Positions 38,801-52,284 are shown, counted from the first letter of the stretch. The stretch: 64,000 nucleotides of DNA from Syngnathus acus (GCF_901709675.1 NC_051089.1:8801476-8865475); one strand, 5' to 3'. Translations and numbers: made by a program. The notes: generated by a model not told the origin, from the sequence alone.

Positions 38801-39129
38801 ATTTCTGCCGTTTGTGTTTGCTCCAATTTCTACCGTCGCTCAACATAAAAGAAAAAGATCTATAAGATAAAGTTAGCGTTGCTGTTTACCTATTATTTCA
38901 AACATCCCCCCCCCCCCCCCCCCCCCACCCCTCCTTCATGGACAACAGGTACGAAAGGAAACACGGGGAAGCGCCATTGGAATGTCGCCTTACCAGTCTG
39001 CGCAAGTTCACAATCCCCGTGGCATGCAGGTTGCTGTTTCCTTGTCAGACACGCTTGTATAGCCACTACTATAATATAATTTGTATTCACCTCAAACTCG
39101 TTCTTGACCGAATGAGTTCCCTTTCAATC
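35807..39129. other. intergenic; possible C16orf46 5' exons
   Basis: 36380-36760 is a local CpG-richer patch with TGACGT words that could be the minus-strand promoter of C16orf46. The remaining sequence is AT-rich with no recognised exon. GCSH, the next gene in human, was not seen. Confidence 0.4.
38906..38926. repeat. poly-C tract
   Basis: 21 consecutive C. The complementary G run could form a quadruplex and may be unreliable in assembly. Confidence 0.95.
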
Positions 39130-39360
39130 CACTGTGTGGCGAAGTGACGGGTTGTCGGTGAGCGACGCGGTCGCCATGGCAACACCCCTTGCAGTCTGTG
39201 ACGCAACAAAATGGGCGGGGCGGAGGTTTCCCTGCTGCAGCCTGTTCGAGCACGGACGGCGGATTGACAGTTGCTTTATGTTAAATGTCTTTGTAGCGGA
39301 GCAGTACGGACGAAAGCCTGAACGCTTTAAGGATAATAGTGTGCTAACGTTAAAGGTACT
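39130..39360 (+). promoter_or_regulatory. CpG-rich promoter-like block with RFX X-box
   Basis: GC- and CpG-rich patch 0.4-0.65 kb upstream of the PPP1R3-family gene. It contains GTCGCCATGGCAAC at 39170-39183, which fits the RFX X-box consensus GTNRCC-N(0-3)-RGYAAC. A donor-like TTAAAG|GTACTT near 39353 could end a 5' UTR exon. Confidence 0.5.
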
Positions 39361-39783
39361 TAATTGCACGTGAATTGTGGCGTTCTAGCCTCAATTTGAG
39401 AACCATCTTATCTCCAGCGATGTAACGTTCAGATCTGCACGTAGACATCACATTTAAACCACGCCACTGTTTACGTCATATAGACAACCCACGCAAGAGG
39501 GCGGTCTTTACCCGGTGGAAGTGTTATGAATTTGCAACTATCAAGTGTGAAGCGCCGTTTTCTTACCACCCCCTCTTTATACGTTTAAACTGACAGATTT
39601 GATGAAATAATCGGCGCTCAGCAACACCCGCGTCAATTGGTCCCGGACTCAGGAGTCGAAGTGACGCAGCGACGGCGCCAATCCGCGAGTGGGATACTGA
39701 CACCTGACGGTTTGGTTTCCCCAGTCGCCAGTCTCCACACGACCACCGAGTTCGGCTCTGCAGTGCAGGGGCTGCGCCGTTGT

Positions 39784-40710
39784 ATGGAAGCAGAGCGTGC
39801 GCGCCCTACCGTGGACATGCTGCCGCCGAAGACCTGCCTGCCCAGGAACTACAGCTGCATCGCCGGGCTCTTCGGAAGCCTGGCCGCGGCAAACCCTCGT
39901 CTCGACGATGGGGACGATTTTGACATCATGAACGGCACCTGCGAGCCTGTCGAGAGCCCCGTAGTGGACGAGAGGCCGCGGGGCCGGGAGACCTTCCTTA
40001 AGCCCCCGCAGAGTCCCAGCCTGCGCCGGAGGTGCAAGTCTCTTCCCACTCCCACCGAGAGGGCCAAGTTGGAAATCTCCCGCAGCAGAAGTCCGACAAG
40101 TCAGAAAAAGGTGCGCTTCGCGGACTCTTTGGGTCTTGAGCTCATCTCCGTGAAGCACTTCGACGACTCGGACGAGCCGGAGGTGCCGGAGCGCATTTTG
40201 GCCAAGTTACCCAAATCCACGGACTTTAACAACCACATGGCTACTACAAAATTCCCCCGACCGCTCGCGCAGTCTGTGTTCATGGAGTTGCAGTTCACCT
40301 GCCCGGGCACCCTGCCCGGTTTCGAGCAGAAAGTGCGGGAGGTGAAAGTGATGCTGGAGAGCGTGGAGACGGACGACTTCACCCTGTCGGGGTTTGTGCG
40401 CGTCTTGAACCTCGCCTTCGAGAAGAGCGTCTCTTTGCGCTACTCGCTCAACAACTGGATCACCTTTATGGACAGTTTGGCATCCTATGTGCCCCACTCG
40501 GGCGACGGTGGCACCGATCGGTTCTCCTTCAAGGTGGTCATGCCTACCTACATGGAGAACGGGGGCACGCTGCAGTTCGCCATAAAATACACGGTCGACG
40601 GCGAGGATTTTTGGGATAATAACAACGGGAATAACTACAAAGTGCGGCGTCACCGGTTCAAGATGTCTCCACCGAAGGAATGGGAAAACGGATGGATCCA
40701 CTTTATATAA
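39784..40710 (+). CDS. protein phosphatase 1 glycogen-targeting regulatory subunit 3 family member (PPP1R3D/E/G-like)
   Basis: PPP1R3 proteins tether PP1 catalytic subunit to glycogen and promote glycogen synthase activation. This is a single uninterrupted 308-aa reading frame from ATG 39784; ATG 39817 (297 aa) has a better -3 base and is an alternative start. The RVxF PP1-docking motif KVRF is at residues 109-112, in KKVRFADSLGLEL. A CBM21 domain fills about residues 155-295: GFVRVLNLAFEKSVSLRYS, then W, DRFSFKVVMP and the WDNNNGNNYKV glycogen/substrate-binding block. It ends GWIHFI, like PPP1R3D and PPP1R3E. The N-terminal LPRNYSCIAGLFG resembles PPP1R3E (PRNLSFIAAL), while SVKHFDDSDEPEVP resembles PPP1R3G. 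No hydrophobic C-terminal anchor (as in PPP1R3A) is present. The exact paralogue is unresolved, so no symbol is given. The coding sequence is notably GC-rich. Confidence 0.9.
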   Translation: MEAERARPTVDMLPPKTCLPRNYSCIAGLFGSLAAANPRLDDGDDFDIMNGTCEPVESPVVDERPRGRETFLKPPQSPSLRRRCKSLPTPTERAKLEISRSRSPTSQKKVRFADSLGLELISVKHFDDSDEPEVPERILAKLPKSTDFNNHMATTKFPRPLAQSVFMELQFTCPGTLPGFEQKVREVKVMLESVETDDFTLSGFVRVLNLAFEKSVSLRYSLNNWITFMDSLASYVPHSGDGGTDRFSFKVVMPTYMENGGTLQFAIKYTVDGEDFWDNNNGNNYKVRRHRFKMSPPKEWENGWIHFI

Positions 40711-43700
40711 GCTCACTTCCAACGCGTGCGTAATTTGTGCGTACATTGAACCCCCGGGTGCCGTTTAAAATCACTAACCGTGTTCATGCGTGGGGGAAAT
40801 GCCATGAAATGTAGCGTGAGCGTTTGAGGTGCCCGCTGAGGGTAATTTGCCTTGATGTCAGGGCTCTGTTCAGCTCGGTGCCCTTTGGGAGGGCACGTCC
40901 ACATTATGTAACATGCAAACACGTGACGGAGGGAAACGTGCCGGGCCCTTCCGACCTCGGGCATCATTGCTTTTTTTGCAGGAGATGCCGCAACATTAAT
41001 TGTTATGGTGAGGTGCCGGTTTGTTCTTGTATTTTTTATTTTATTTTGCACGGCAACAATAATATGGCTTATTAATAGGCAGGAAACGCACAATGTGATG
41101 GCACTGCCTTGAAAGTGTAGCTTGCGTGAATGGGCCAGGGTGATAAGAGGTTGTCTACCACTATCTTCCAAAGTTATTAGAATATACTGTAGCTCGTTCA
41201 TCTATTATGTGTTACCATTAATGCCTTTATAACGCATGGAAGCAGAGCAGTTTAAATTTTGCTAAGCAAATATATTTCCGGTGATTACATTGTTGCAGTA
41301 CAACTCAAACGGATGGATCCCCAATATCCTAATTTTGGTCATTATATTCATAGACTAGATTGTAACTAAAACACTGAGATGTTATTGTTTATTAACTCAT
41401 TTCCTTTTGAAATTATTGCAAGAGTAGAGCATAAAATTCCTATCTTTTGAACGTTATTGAAAAGATTGCTATTTTTCAAAACAAATATTTTACCTTTCAA
41501 AGCTATTTTTCACTGGTGATGTTCTTTGCAATGTTGTCTATAGAAGTAAGCAAGTATGAAAATCATTGTTTAGAACTGCTATGTCTACTGTCGCTATTGA
41601 AGTGCTTTCCAATATTGTCTGCACCGCTAAGATTTTTATCAGGGTGTCCCAAACTTTTCAATTCTCATTCCAAATTACAAATATGGCTCCCCTTTCATCC
41701 AAGCTGACTCAAACATATCAGCCTTAGCAAAACAGTGACATGATGCACAAACCCATGACAAAAAAATCATTTTTATTACTACTACAGAGGACTTCCAATC
41801 CTCCAAGAAATAGTCCTACTTCTTGATGATCAATATAGTTTCCTTTCTGCATTTTAACTCTGAGTGACCCAATACATTTTGAAGAAGTTTGGCAAACCCT
41901 GCTTTTTATAAATGAGTTTTCTATTCACTTGTTAGTTGTCTTCCAAATGAAACTTCTTATCAATAATTGACTTTGCTCTCACACTGTATTGGTTTTGGTG
42001 TTGCTCACATTTGGTGTGTTTTTTTTTTTTTTTTGTGTGTGTTGATGCGAGTACTAATCTGAACACTTCTGAATCCTCTCTGGCTGCAATCTGAACATCG
42101 CTTTGTTTACATTACAGCAGTCTCAGGAGGGAGCTCTCGATTTAATGATGCAATCCGGCTGATGTCTACACAGACAAAAAGTTTTCCAGTAAGCACTTAG
42201 CTTTTGAAGTACTTCCCCTGGAAAGCGCCCAATCAATCTCAGAATCAAAATGTTTGATGGTTCAATGTAGGCCTGCTAAAATAAGAGCTCGGCTATCTGA
42301 GTTGACATTTGTCTATGCATAGCGTTAATTTGCTCTGACCTCTGTCTCATTCAAATGTGATGTACATGTCGGGTGATGGTGTTAGTTTTTAGAGACTGCT
42401 TAAGTATCCATAAAGGAAAATATCAAGAGTTAAGAACGGATGCATCAGTATAGCAACACAAGCGGTAACATAGTCGAAATAAATTCAACTTTATGCAGTT
42501 GTTAGCGGTACTGGGACAATTTTTGTTTCTACAAGGCACCATCCATGTTTGCCAGCTGTTCTTATTGTTGAATCCCTGATGAAGGGCTGTTGTCAGATTC
42601 CGATTTTCATTTAACTCTTTATGTAATGCTCTCATCAGAGTTCACTGATAGTGATCGATGTAACAATGTACTGTATTGTAAGTGTCAATGTCTCATATTG
42701 AATGTCTTCATTGTAATGTGTGTCTTAAAAGTAGGTTGCAGAGATGCAACTGGTCCAGTTTTTGTCCCGTGATGTTGAAATATAAAAAAAACAATTTGAA
42801 AGCACATAATCAGATCTTAAAATATTAAAAAGCAAAACGTGTATTAGGGAAAACGTCACAGAACTGAGATCGTTTGCACTGTTTCAAGTGTGTGCACACC
42901 GCCTTAGTTTCAAAGGTTTATCAGGTGGAAGCTCGTAAGTGCTTATTTGTGAAGAAAATGTGATTGGCAATGGTTGGAAACATGTCCGTTGACAATCGTC
43001 AAAAGTACGTTGGTATATTGAAACGAGTGTGAGCGACTTGTGATTGTAGCTGCTACTGGGGGAGTTGACTCGGTGCCACTTTATTGCACTTTGACAGAGG
43101 AAAGGGAACGAGAGAGTTGACAGGATGTACATGTGGAAATAGTTTTTGTTGCGAAAATAACTTCAGAATTCACTGCTGTGTTCTCTCACTGAGTAATGCC
43201 TAGATTCTTTTTGGAGTCAAATATGGAAAACTGTATGCCAGAGATTATTTTCCCATCAAGCATTTTAATGTCATCTGCAATGTCCTTAACCTGTACTGTC
43301 CCCTCTGAATGTTAAATCATCTTTGTCTGCATGCACAACTAAAAACCTTTATTTTTCTGTTGATTTAATCATAGGACCACTATTTTATTAAATAAATGCT
43401 CAATAAAATTGTTGAAACAAATACTTTTGGCAGTCTTTTTTCACACACATTATGATATTGTGGTACGAGTGGTGAGAGACTGCAGAGCTGCAAATGTGAT
43501 CCTATCTGGTCATTTGAGCGCCTCATTTTTCAAAGCTGCTGGTCCCCTTCGGCAAAGCCGCACATGCACTGCAGTGTGATGTCGCTCTCGCCATTGCCGA
43601 CATGGCTGCAGACTTGTCCTTGAAATGACGCCGGACCGGGACTGATGCGCCCCCCCCCCTTTTTTTTTTTTCTTTTTTCTCAGACACAGGAGGTGTCTAT

Positions 43701-46700
43701 GTTTATCAAATCAATACTCCCAATCAGTCAAGCCTGCCAAATGTGTCACATGTGCGAAATAGCGTGATGTATGAAAACATAAAAAGGGGGAGAGGGGGGG
43801 GGGTCAAATGTAAGTACGGTGTGTTAGGACAAACGTCACATCTAGGGATTAGAGTTAAGAAAATAGCTACTTCTTCATTATGGATGTTTTAATCCTATAC
43901 CTTAACGATTCTCATATTGAGTCTAATTGGGTGAGGAAATCTAACAATACAAATGATATATTGTTCACCATTGTTATTTATTGTACATCAATACATAAAT
44001 AAATAATGCGAAAGATGTTTGTGCAAGTTGCAACTAGTCCCATTAACCTTCTTTTTCAAAATGAAACATTTGTAAGTGTTTCAAGTAGCCCCATTATCAC
44101 CCTTTCACATTGAATGTTTAGCAAATTTTTCTAGTGCTTCTGCTGTGATATTTTGGAAAAGTTCAGAGCCGAAAAGCACTTATGCATGATGACAGTGCTG
44201 TGCAAAAAGTCAAACAAGAGATGGCTCATAACCGGAAAATGTGAAAGTAGGGCAATCGTTAGACAAGATTAGAACATCGATAGGGGTCTGGATGGCTCTT
44301 TGTTTACCTAATCGTGCTTTGGCGTTCTGAAGCAAATATTTGGAAAAAGTCTGAAGTAGAAATTTAAGAAGAAAGAGACACACTTTTTTTTTCTGTGCAA
44401 ACACTAATAATGATGGTCTAAAACTAAACGTTGAGTATTTCATATGAAACACTGGTGGTTTACAACCTTATTTCTCGTGTTTTTTGTCAAATTCAAAACA
44501 AGTTTTAGTTCTGTAAAGTACATGATTTGAAATGAATTAAAACTTGAGTGATTTTATACGTATTTTATGTCTGGGGACTTTTTTGAGGCAAAATAGATTA
44601 CTTAATTATAATACTAGTGGATTCAGACTTGCCACAAAAAGAGGAAAATACTTTTTTCTTTTTAAAATTAATTTCCCAATTATTTTAAAACTTTTTAAAT
44701 CAAGTCTTTTTATAAACTTTTTTTCTGTAGGTTACTTGAGGATCCTGCATTTGTTTTGTGTTGTAACTGAACAGCTGATCATGACTCCCTCTTATCTGAC
44801 CTTCACCCTTTCTATTTTTATGCTGGTGAAGGGTCCTATTGAAATAGTCTAATACTTTCCCAGGGTGTTGTTGACCTTTGTCCTTATTCGTCCTTGTGGA
44901 TAGTAAATGTATGGTCTTGTTGATGAAATTGATCAAGTTGATAGATTAATTTATGTAATATGTGTAGCGAATTAGACACCAAAACAGGACACAGCACTGG
45001 TATGTTTTATTCTGAAAAAGTATGTTGTGGTAAGCAGTGCTGCTATGCAGCAGGGTAACAGCTGCATCACCTCTGTGTTTGCCGGACTGTTCACTCCCCG
45101 AGGGGTCTGCTGTTACATGCCTGCAAGCAAAAAGATGTTTTGCAGCCCACCTGCACATCCTTTCTGCCTTCATCTTGAATATGTCCATCAATTTTAATGT
45201 GGCTCCCAAGTTGGTGCACGCGAGCTTGTCATTCCACTTGAAATGATTCATGTGAGGGATCCAGTGAATTTCCTTTCCTTTCCTTTGCTTTGCCTCGGCA
45301 ACGGCGGCAGTCTCATTCCCGCTGTGATCACTCGACCTGAATGATTACATTGCAAATGGATCTTTTACAACATTGGAACAGAATTACTCTTTGTTTTCTT
45401 ACTTTGGTTTCCTTATTTCTTTTTTGCTAGATGATTTTTTGATGTTTTCTAGCTCATTGAGACATCAGGCACGTTGGGCTTCATTGGTTAGACATCTGTA
45501 TTTTTCATAACGGTTGTAAAATTGTGTCACTCATCACCCTGGGTAAAGTTTGGTAAATTGTAAATTAAAAAGTAACCCTCACAAAACAAATAAATGCTCA
45601 TTTTCATCATTTCTACTCATGTTTAGTAACATTGTTGTGATAGCTTAATTGTTTTATTGTTGATTTACCTTTGCACTGTTAGGTGACATTCAAAATGATA
45701 AAAATCTTAATGACCCTCTTCATTGCTTTTTGTTTTTTTTATACAAAACCAAATTCTCAGTCAGACTCGTTTCTCCTGTTTTTAAGTAAACATTTTAATA
45801 GTACATTTTGGAAGACAACCAATTTTTTATTTTTTTCAAGAGACTCCCTTTGTTTCCCAAAACATGCTGTAGAAACTAAAATAGCATTACACTCGCATAG
45901 ATATTCCTCCTTAACAAAACAATTACGGAAAAAACAGGCGACGTTATTGTTAGGATCATTGCGCCTGTGCTCTGCAAGGGGGGAGGAAATGTAAGTGAAG
46001 CTTGTGTTAAGATTGAATGACCTCCTAGCGTCCTTGTATTCTTCAAACACAATGCGCAGGAAGTCAGACAATTTATGAGTTGAGGATACGTGACTTGAAA
46101 ATTCCTGGACCTTTTTTGGAAGATTTTTTCAGAGGGCCTTCATGACCTTTCCCAATAATACTTTAAAATATCCATCTGTCCGTTTTCATTCACACTTATG
46201 GAGAGTTCATAGTTTTCATTTCAACAATATTAATAAAAACAAGCATTTTTAGACAGTCTTTCAGATGCAAACCACAGCTCCATCCCACAATTTTCTGCAA
46301 TGCTAGCAGAAACCATGAGATAATAAAATTAAGGTGCCTTTACCCGGCAGTCAGTCTGCAGCTTCACTTACAATCACCGTTGCTTATTTTGTATGCCGTT
46401 GATATGCTTTGACTTCCCATTTCGGCCGTACACAATAAACCCCCCGAGATTCTGCTTCATATAAGCACAGAATGAGTTATAACTCTACAAAACTTATGAA
46501 TTAAACAAAAGGTGGAACGTTACATATTCTTCTGTAAATTATTTATGTTATATTATATTTTCCGTGACTTTTTCACCTTCTCCTTATGGCCTCTAATGGT
46601 GTGGAATAATTCAAATGTTACTTTTGCCTGTCGTTTACTCTGGCCCCATTCTCGTTTTTGTTTTTTCTTTGTTTACAGCTATGCCTCACTCTTTGTTCAG

Positions 46701-49700
46701 CCACTTTTCACTCTCTTGAAATGACATTCCGATAAGACAATGAACACTTAATTGCTGAACACATTCTGCACATTTCCACCATAACAACTCCAGAGCAAGA
46801 GGATCACTCAGAAAAATGTAATCTACCTCCACCCTATTTTTAATATCCTGCTGCTTTGCCTTACATGGCAAAACAGAGAAAAGGGGAACCTCATAACTTA
46901 CAAACAGGTGGAAAAACTGTTACGCAATAGGTCATATCCGAGTGCATACACAATTGCACGCAATGACCATGTGGCAAGAGATCATCAGTTTTGCACTCAA
47001 TGCTTCACTGCTTCTCTTCTTTTTAACCTCTTTGGTGTCTTTGTATTTCTGGCCTTATATTCATTTGTGGGGCCAAATACAAGAATTAAGACTTATGTGC
47101 TGACTGAGTTGGCCCTAAGTTGTGTATTTTGGCCTTGTGGATATGGAATCAACAATGTGAGTGTGGCACTGTTGTTTTCCTTCTACAAGGCCACAGAGAA
47201 CTCAGATATGTTTTGGGGAAACATGGCGTTATGAAGGGATCTTATGGAAGGTGTCCTCAGTCCTCATTAAATAAACTGAAGTTTAATGCTACTTTTGGTT
47301 TAGTTTGGATGCCTGGAAAGGTTTGCAGCAGTGTTGTCTTTTGATAATTGTCTTTTGTTCTTGTTTTTCCAAAAATCTACCCCAGGGTGTACCCCAGGGT
47401 TCCATGCTAGGACTGCTACTTTTTCCTTTCATATAAATCACACGCGGCTTACCATATGTATGTAACTTACATTTAAGTTACACCTTGGGTTTAAACTAAA
47501 GTTCAACTCTTGTTTGTTAGTTTTTTTGAGGGTCTGCCCTTTTCTCTCAATTCACTCTTCAAGTGGAACCAACATTTGCTTTGATTTAGATGGTTGTCCC
47601 CAGAGTGTGAACCAAATGTTGAAAAGGGGCAGATAACTATACTTGTCATTTGGCACGGAATGAACTCCAAAAGGAAATCAAATTGACAGGACTAGCCATT
47701 ATAGGAGAATTTTAAAAGTCTACAAAGCAGTGCTCTCAAACTGTGCGACTTTGATAACTTGCCTGTAATGTGAGCTTGTTAGGATGTTTGTAAGCACTGT
47801 TTTATCTTTGTCTTTTGATTCCTTTCTTGCTCTTGTTGGGGTTTTTTAAGGTCAGTGCTCCTCATCTGGTTGACAAAAGGATCTCAAATCAAAATTTAAA
47901 ATAATGAATGGAATTGCAGGAAGGGAAATTGCCTCGAGGCCAAGCAAGAGAAGCCACTCCTTACTTAAAACCATTTCCTGATGGAGCATTATCCTCCTTA
48001 TTGACGATGGGAGGAGGAGAATGGGGGGATATTTCAAATTTGGAATTGTACCAAAGCCTGAAATATCTGCTGTACAGCACTAATATTTCCATTAGACTAA
48101 TACAGACATAGAGAAAAGATGTTGAAGCAAATAACAATGTGCACACAGGAAAATATCTGAAGGGGACCAGAGCCAAGGGGTGTGTCCTCGGGGATGATAT
48201 AATATTGACTGAACCTTTGCTCAGCCTTTTAAAATATTAGATGTCACTATATATTGAGCTGTTGTGATGAGTTTCTTGAAGGTGAAAGCTCTAAATGCAT
48301 GGTGGGTCTGACTCTAGTCACCTCAGGCCCAATAAATGATTTAAATACAGTTGCTCCTCTATTGTTGTTACACAATCTCTACCAGGAATCCTATCTAGTT
48401 CCGATTCGATTTTGAAATGTTTTCCTACAATAATGAGAGTAGTTTTAAATTTCATCATAAAAAATCCTTTAAGATCCTTGTGAAATGAAAATGTCTTGTA
48501 AGTTTGACACATCAGAGTTTTTAACGATGGCAATTTTAATGATGACAAAATTCATGATATAAAACGAAGCAAAGAAACAACAAGGTTCTGTTTTTCAGTT
48601 TCTCCCCAGCATGCCTGATACTCACTCTTCTCCTGTCTCATGCTGTGCATCCATCCATGTTAGCCCCCACCCCAACGTGCCTTTCCCCCCTCTTCACCGT
48701 CGACGCTCCAGCGGCACCATTGCTAGTTTTTCATAGGGAATGATGTCATTATACCCCCTCCACCCTCATCTCCAAATAAAACCCAGTCTGCTGTTCAGAA
48801 ACAAGGCTTTGCACGTGCATGATTCAGCAAAACGTGACCGTTGACCACATTTGTCGGCTTGTTTAACGTCTGTGCGCTCCATCAGGCGAGTGTGAAATGA
48901 GTCAGGCGCAACAGCACTCATGCGTGCTGATGAGAGTTTGCATGTCAGGGTTTTTTTTTTCATGCAAGATTGATGTTTGGCCCCTCTTGCTTTCTGCGTT
49001 ATGATATCTTGGCTCCTTTCATCTCTCAAGGCTGTGTCTCCAGAAGGCCTGTTGCCTCTGAGAGCAGACATCTCACAACAGGTCTCATGAAATAATGATG
49101 CTGCTGCACTCTCGCACACCTCTCTGTGTATCTGGACTCTATCCCAAAGCACTCTCCTGTTTTTCAGAGTCTTTGCTCTCGACACTGGCTGGTCACATGG
49201 AGTGTGTGTGTGTGCGACTGGCTGTGCCGTGGTCTTCTTTTTCTTTCTTTTCTTTTTTTGCAAACCCACTCACTTCATGCATAAGTGTGATCTTATTTTC
49301 CTCAATTTCCAGTTATTTATTGAGATATATCACCACAGTTGTTGCTTTATATACATACATGCATGAGAAACTCTTTTTAATGAGCAGGAACTTGTGCACT
49401 AGGAGCATATTGCGTTTGGAGAAAGTACTATCTCATTGAGTTAGATAAACAGCATGGCAACATGACACCTGATTCCTGCTCCCTGCCTCCCTTTGTTTAC
49501 AACTGATTCTCTGCTGCCACCTCCTGACTGAAAGTGCAACATTAAAGTTTTGATTTTGCTGCTTCCAGTCAGTCAGAGGAACATCTCAATGATGCCTCTG
49601 AGGGTGAACCTATGACAATCAATGTGTTTTACATTGATACAGTAAGTCTTAGTAGTGTGTTATCATCCAGCACTGGAAATTCATGCACCTCCCATAGAGG

Positions 49701-51091
49701 AAATGGCACACATTGGTGAGGTGTCTATTGCTAATTATGTTCATTCTTGAGACATTGCTTTGGCATTTCATCTGAAAGCACAACCTTCTAAATGTGTCCA
49801 ATCTGCTCAGATGCTCCACAGGTTTGCAGATCAAGAAGAACAAAAGCCTCAAAATATGCCTGCTGCCAGAAAGGCACGGCCATTTGGCCCCCGTCTCTTG
49901 GGTCCCGTCATCAGGGATGGCATCAGTGCCTCCATCTGGCTGGCTTCTCTTTTAACACTCTAACTATCCATCTGGTCTCTAGTTCAGCCATAAGTAAGCC
50001 TGAGGATAAACTGTTGTCAACATTGTCAGTCACTTCAGAGAGAAACCTCAACTCGTTTGTTTCTATAACCAATGTGAGCAAAAGCTTGACCCATCATCAG
50101 TGGTAGAATTCCCAATATATGCAGTTACACAATCTTCCCATCACTGAATTAGTTGTAGGTTTGTTTAGTATAGATCAGTTGTATTTAACTTTTTAGAATG
50201 TTTGTATTTAATCGGACTGTTTGTTTTCAAACATTAATGTAAGTGCGATTTCAATCTCACTTACATGAAACACATTTTATTTGAATAGTTATATACATGT
50301 AGTTTTTTTATTCTCCTATATTAAAGTGCAGTGATAATATTCAATCGGCAGCTTTACAGAGGCTCACAATAATGTAAAATATATTTTTGTAGGAATAAAA
50401 CGTTTTTGATGAACACAGGCCTATGCTATTTTAATGGTAGTATTTGGAGACTCAAGTATTTTGGTGGTGGGACTTGCCTGGTGTTTGAAAAGCACTGCCG
50501 TGGAGAGAATATAAATCGCTGCCACATTGTGATGTAGTTCATAATCATGTACACTTGATGGGAGCAAAGTAGCAAAAATGTCCTGCTGAAGTCAAAGCAA
50601 CTTCACTCCTCGGCTCTTTAAATCCCCTCATTAAACTTCCTCTCCTCCTTTCCTCCTATTTGCTTTTGTGGAGTGTACGGCTAACTGTTAACGAGGGCTT
50701 ATGTGTTGAACTAAGGCCAGCTTAGCTCCCAACCTGAAGAATGTGTTGGCATATAGTGCACAAGAGGCGCCACGCCAATGCTACTTTAATTAATTTACAC
50801 AGAAACCAGGACGTTAATAAAAACTCTTCTGTTAGCAAAGTTTGGGACATAACACTCTCCGTTGTGTACTTGAATTTGTCTTCTCAGGAGACATTTTGCA
50901 GCCTAGACACAAACATGTCTTCAGGTAGTGGTTATGACTGTTAAGGTGTAAAAGGGGCTGCAGACGAATCTGCTACTGTGTATTCTGCCAAGTTTCCCCA
51001 GTGGACAGTGCTTGTTATAAAAACATAGTCTGTCTGGTAGCAGTGTAGACGCCTCACAATCCGACCGAGGAGGATCCACACCTCACCTCTC
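40711..51091. other. gene-poor interval, no coding sequence recognised
   Basis: The first part is the 3' UTR of the PPP1R3-family gene; AATAAA words occur near 43391 and 43402. The rest is AT-rich sequence without convincing exons. Homopolymer junctions such as C10T12 near 43650 occur. Open frames here have no family resemblance. Confidence 0.5.
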
Positions 51092-51825
51092 ATCTCAAAG
51101 TCAAAGTCAAAGTCAAAGTCAGCTTTATTGTCAATCCCTTCATACGTCAAGACACACAAAGAAACCGAAATTCCGTTTCCTCCATCCCACGGTGACGAGA
51201 CATACAAGTAGGCGACACAAAACAAAAACAAGTAGGCACAAACCATAAATAATAAATAATAAATAAAATAAAATGAGCGATGAATAAAAACAGACCAATA
51301 ACCCATTGAATATGAGGGGCAAAACCGAGCCAGTGAGCACACAGCAAGAACAGGACGCTACGCTGAAAGGGGGAGCGAGTTCAGGATCCTAACAGCCTGG
51401 AGTACGAAGCTGTTGGAAAGTCTGGTGGTGCGGGAGCGCAGGCTCCTGTACCGCCTCCCAGAGGGCAGAAGTTCAAACAAAGGGTGAGCGGGGTGACTCA
51501 CATCACTCACAATCTTGGTCGCCTTGCGGGTGAGATGGGAGGTGTAAATGTCCTTCAAGGAGGGGAGAGAAGCACCAATAGTCTTACTAGCCGTTTTCAC
51601 AATGCGCTGCAGGGCCTTCAAGTCTTGGTCAGTGCAGCTGCCACCCCAGACAGCAATACAGCTGGAGAGGACGCTCTCAATGGTGCCGCGGTAAAACGTA
51701 GTCATGACGGCCGGAGGAGTCCCCGCTCGCCTGAGTTTCCGAAGGAAGTACAGGCGGCGCCGGGCCTTCTTCGCCAGCGACGCGGTGTTGGTGGACCAGG
51801 AGAGATCCTCACTGATGATCTCCAC
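51092..51825 (-). mobile_element. 3' end of a LINE (Jockey-superfamily, L2/CR1/Rex-like)
   Basis: The minus strand carries a 155-codon open frame (51825-51358) typical of the C-terminal part of fish non-LTR reverse transcriptases: LSWSTNTASLAKKARRRLYF, LRKLRRAG, FYRGTIESVLSSCIAVWGG, LKALQRIVKTA. It ends with SLRSRTTRLSNSF. Below the stop is a 3' UTR ending aataaagctgac and a (TTTGAC)n tail (51094-51120). The 5' end is truncated at about 51825 inside the reverse-transcriptase region, as usual for LINE insertions. The frame is still open, so the copy is fairly young. Confidence 0.85.
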
Positions 51826-52200
51826 TATTCCCCCACTTTTTCTATTTGCTCCTCAGGCTATGTTGAATGGAAGGGAAATGAAAACAATTGCTCTGTCAGC
51901 CTCCAGTCTAGCAACAGCTCTGCCAACCTGACAATAAGTCAGAGACAGACCTCGACCACATTATTCCAGACACGGTCCAGTCTGCAGTTTCTCAATGATG
52001 GGTTTACATGGTGGTGTACATGATTGAATTTTAATTTGATTTGAAGTCTTAACGCATCTATCTCGTCAGTGATCCCACAGGCCCTTTTGTTAGAGAATAT
52101 CTGAGAGTAACAAAAGAAAGTCTCGCAACAGAGGATTTTAAATTTGTGATTGGTTCCAATAGTGCAGGTCACCTTTTTCTGAAGAATTTGGGGGGTTTGT

Positions 52201-52284
52201 AAAAAAAAAAAAAAAAAGCAGAACCCCTTGAGATGGCCACCCTATTGCCGCCCCAAGAAAAAAATCCCAGCTCCGCCAGTGAGT
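52201..52284. mobile_element. possible transposon terminus (tentative)
   Basis: An A-run followed by gatggccaccctattgccgc and ccagctccgccagtgagtc. This resembles a frequent fish repeat end (CACTGGCGGAGCTGGG...GGGTGGCCA). Only one end seen; the family is not identified. Confidence 0.3.

Noticed and set aside
39649-40746. Long minus-strand frames opposite the PPP1R3 gene
   Set aside because: Antisense shadows of a GC-rich real coding sequence.
44946-45251. 101-codon minus-strand frame with several Cys/His
   Set aside because: No recognisable domain, no splice context; could be a conserved element but nothing in one sequence supports coding.
48766-49269. 167-codon minus-strand frame
   Set aside because: Low-complexity KKKRKKKK start from a poly-T tract, no domain, no neighbours.
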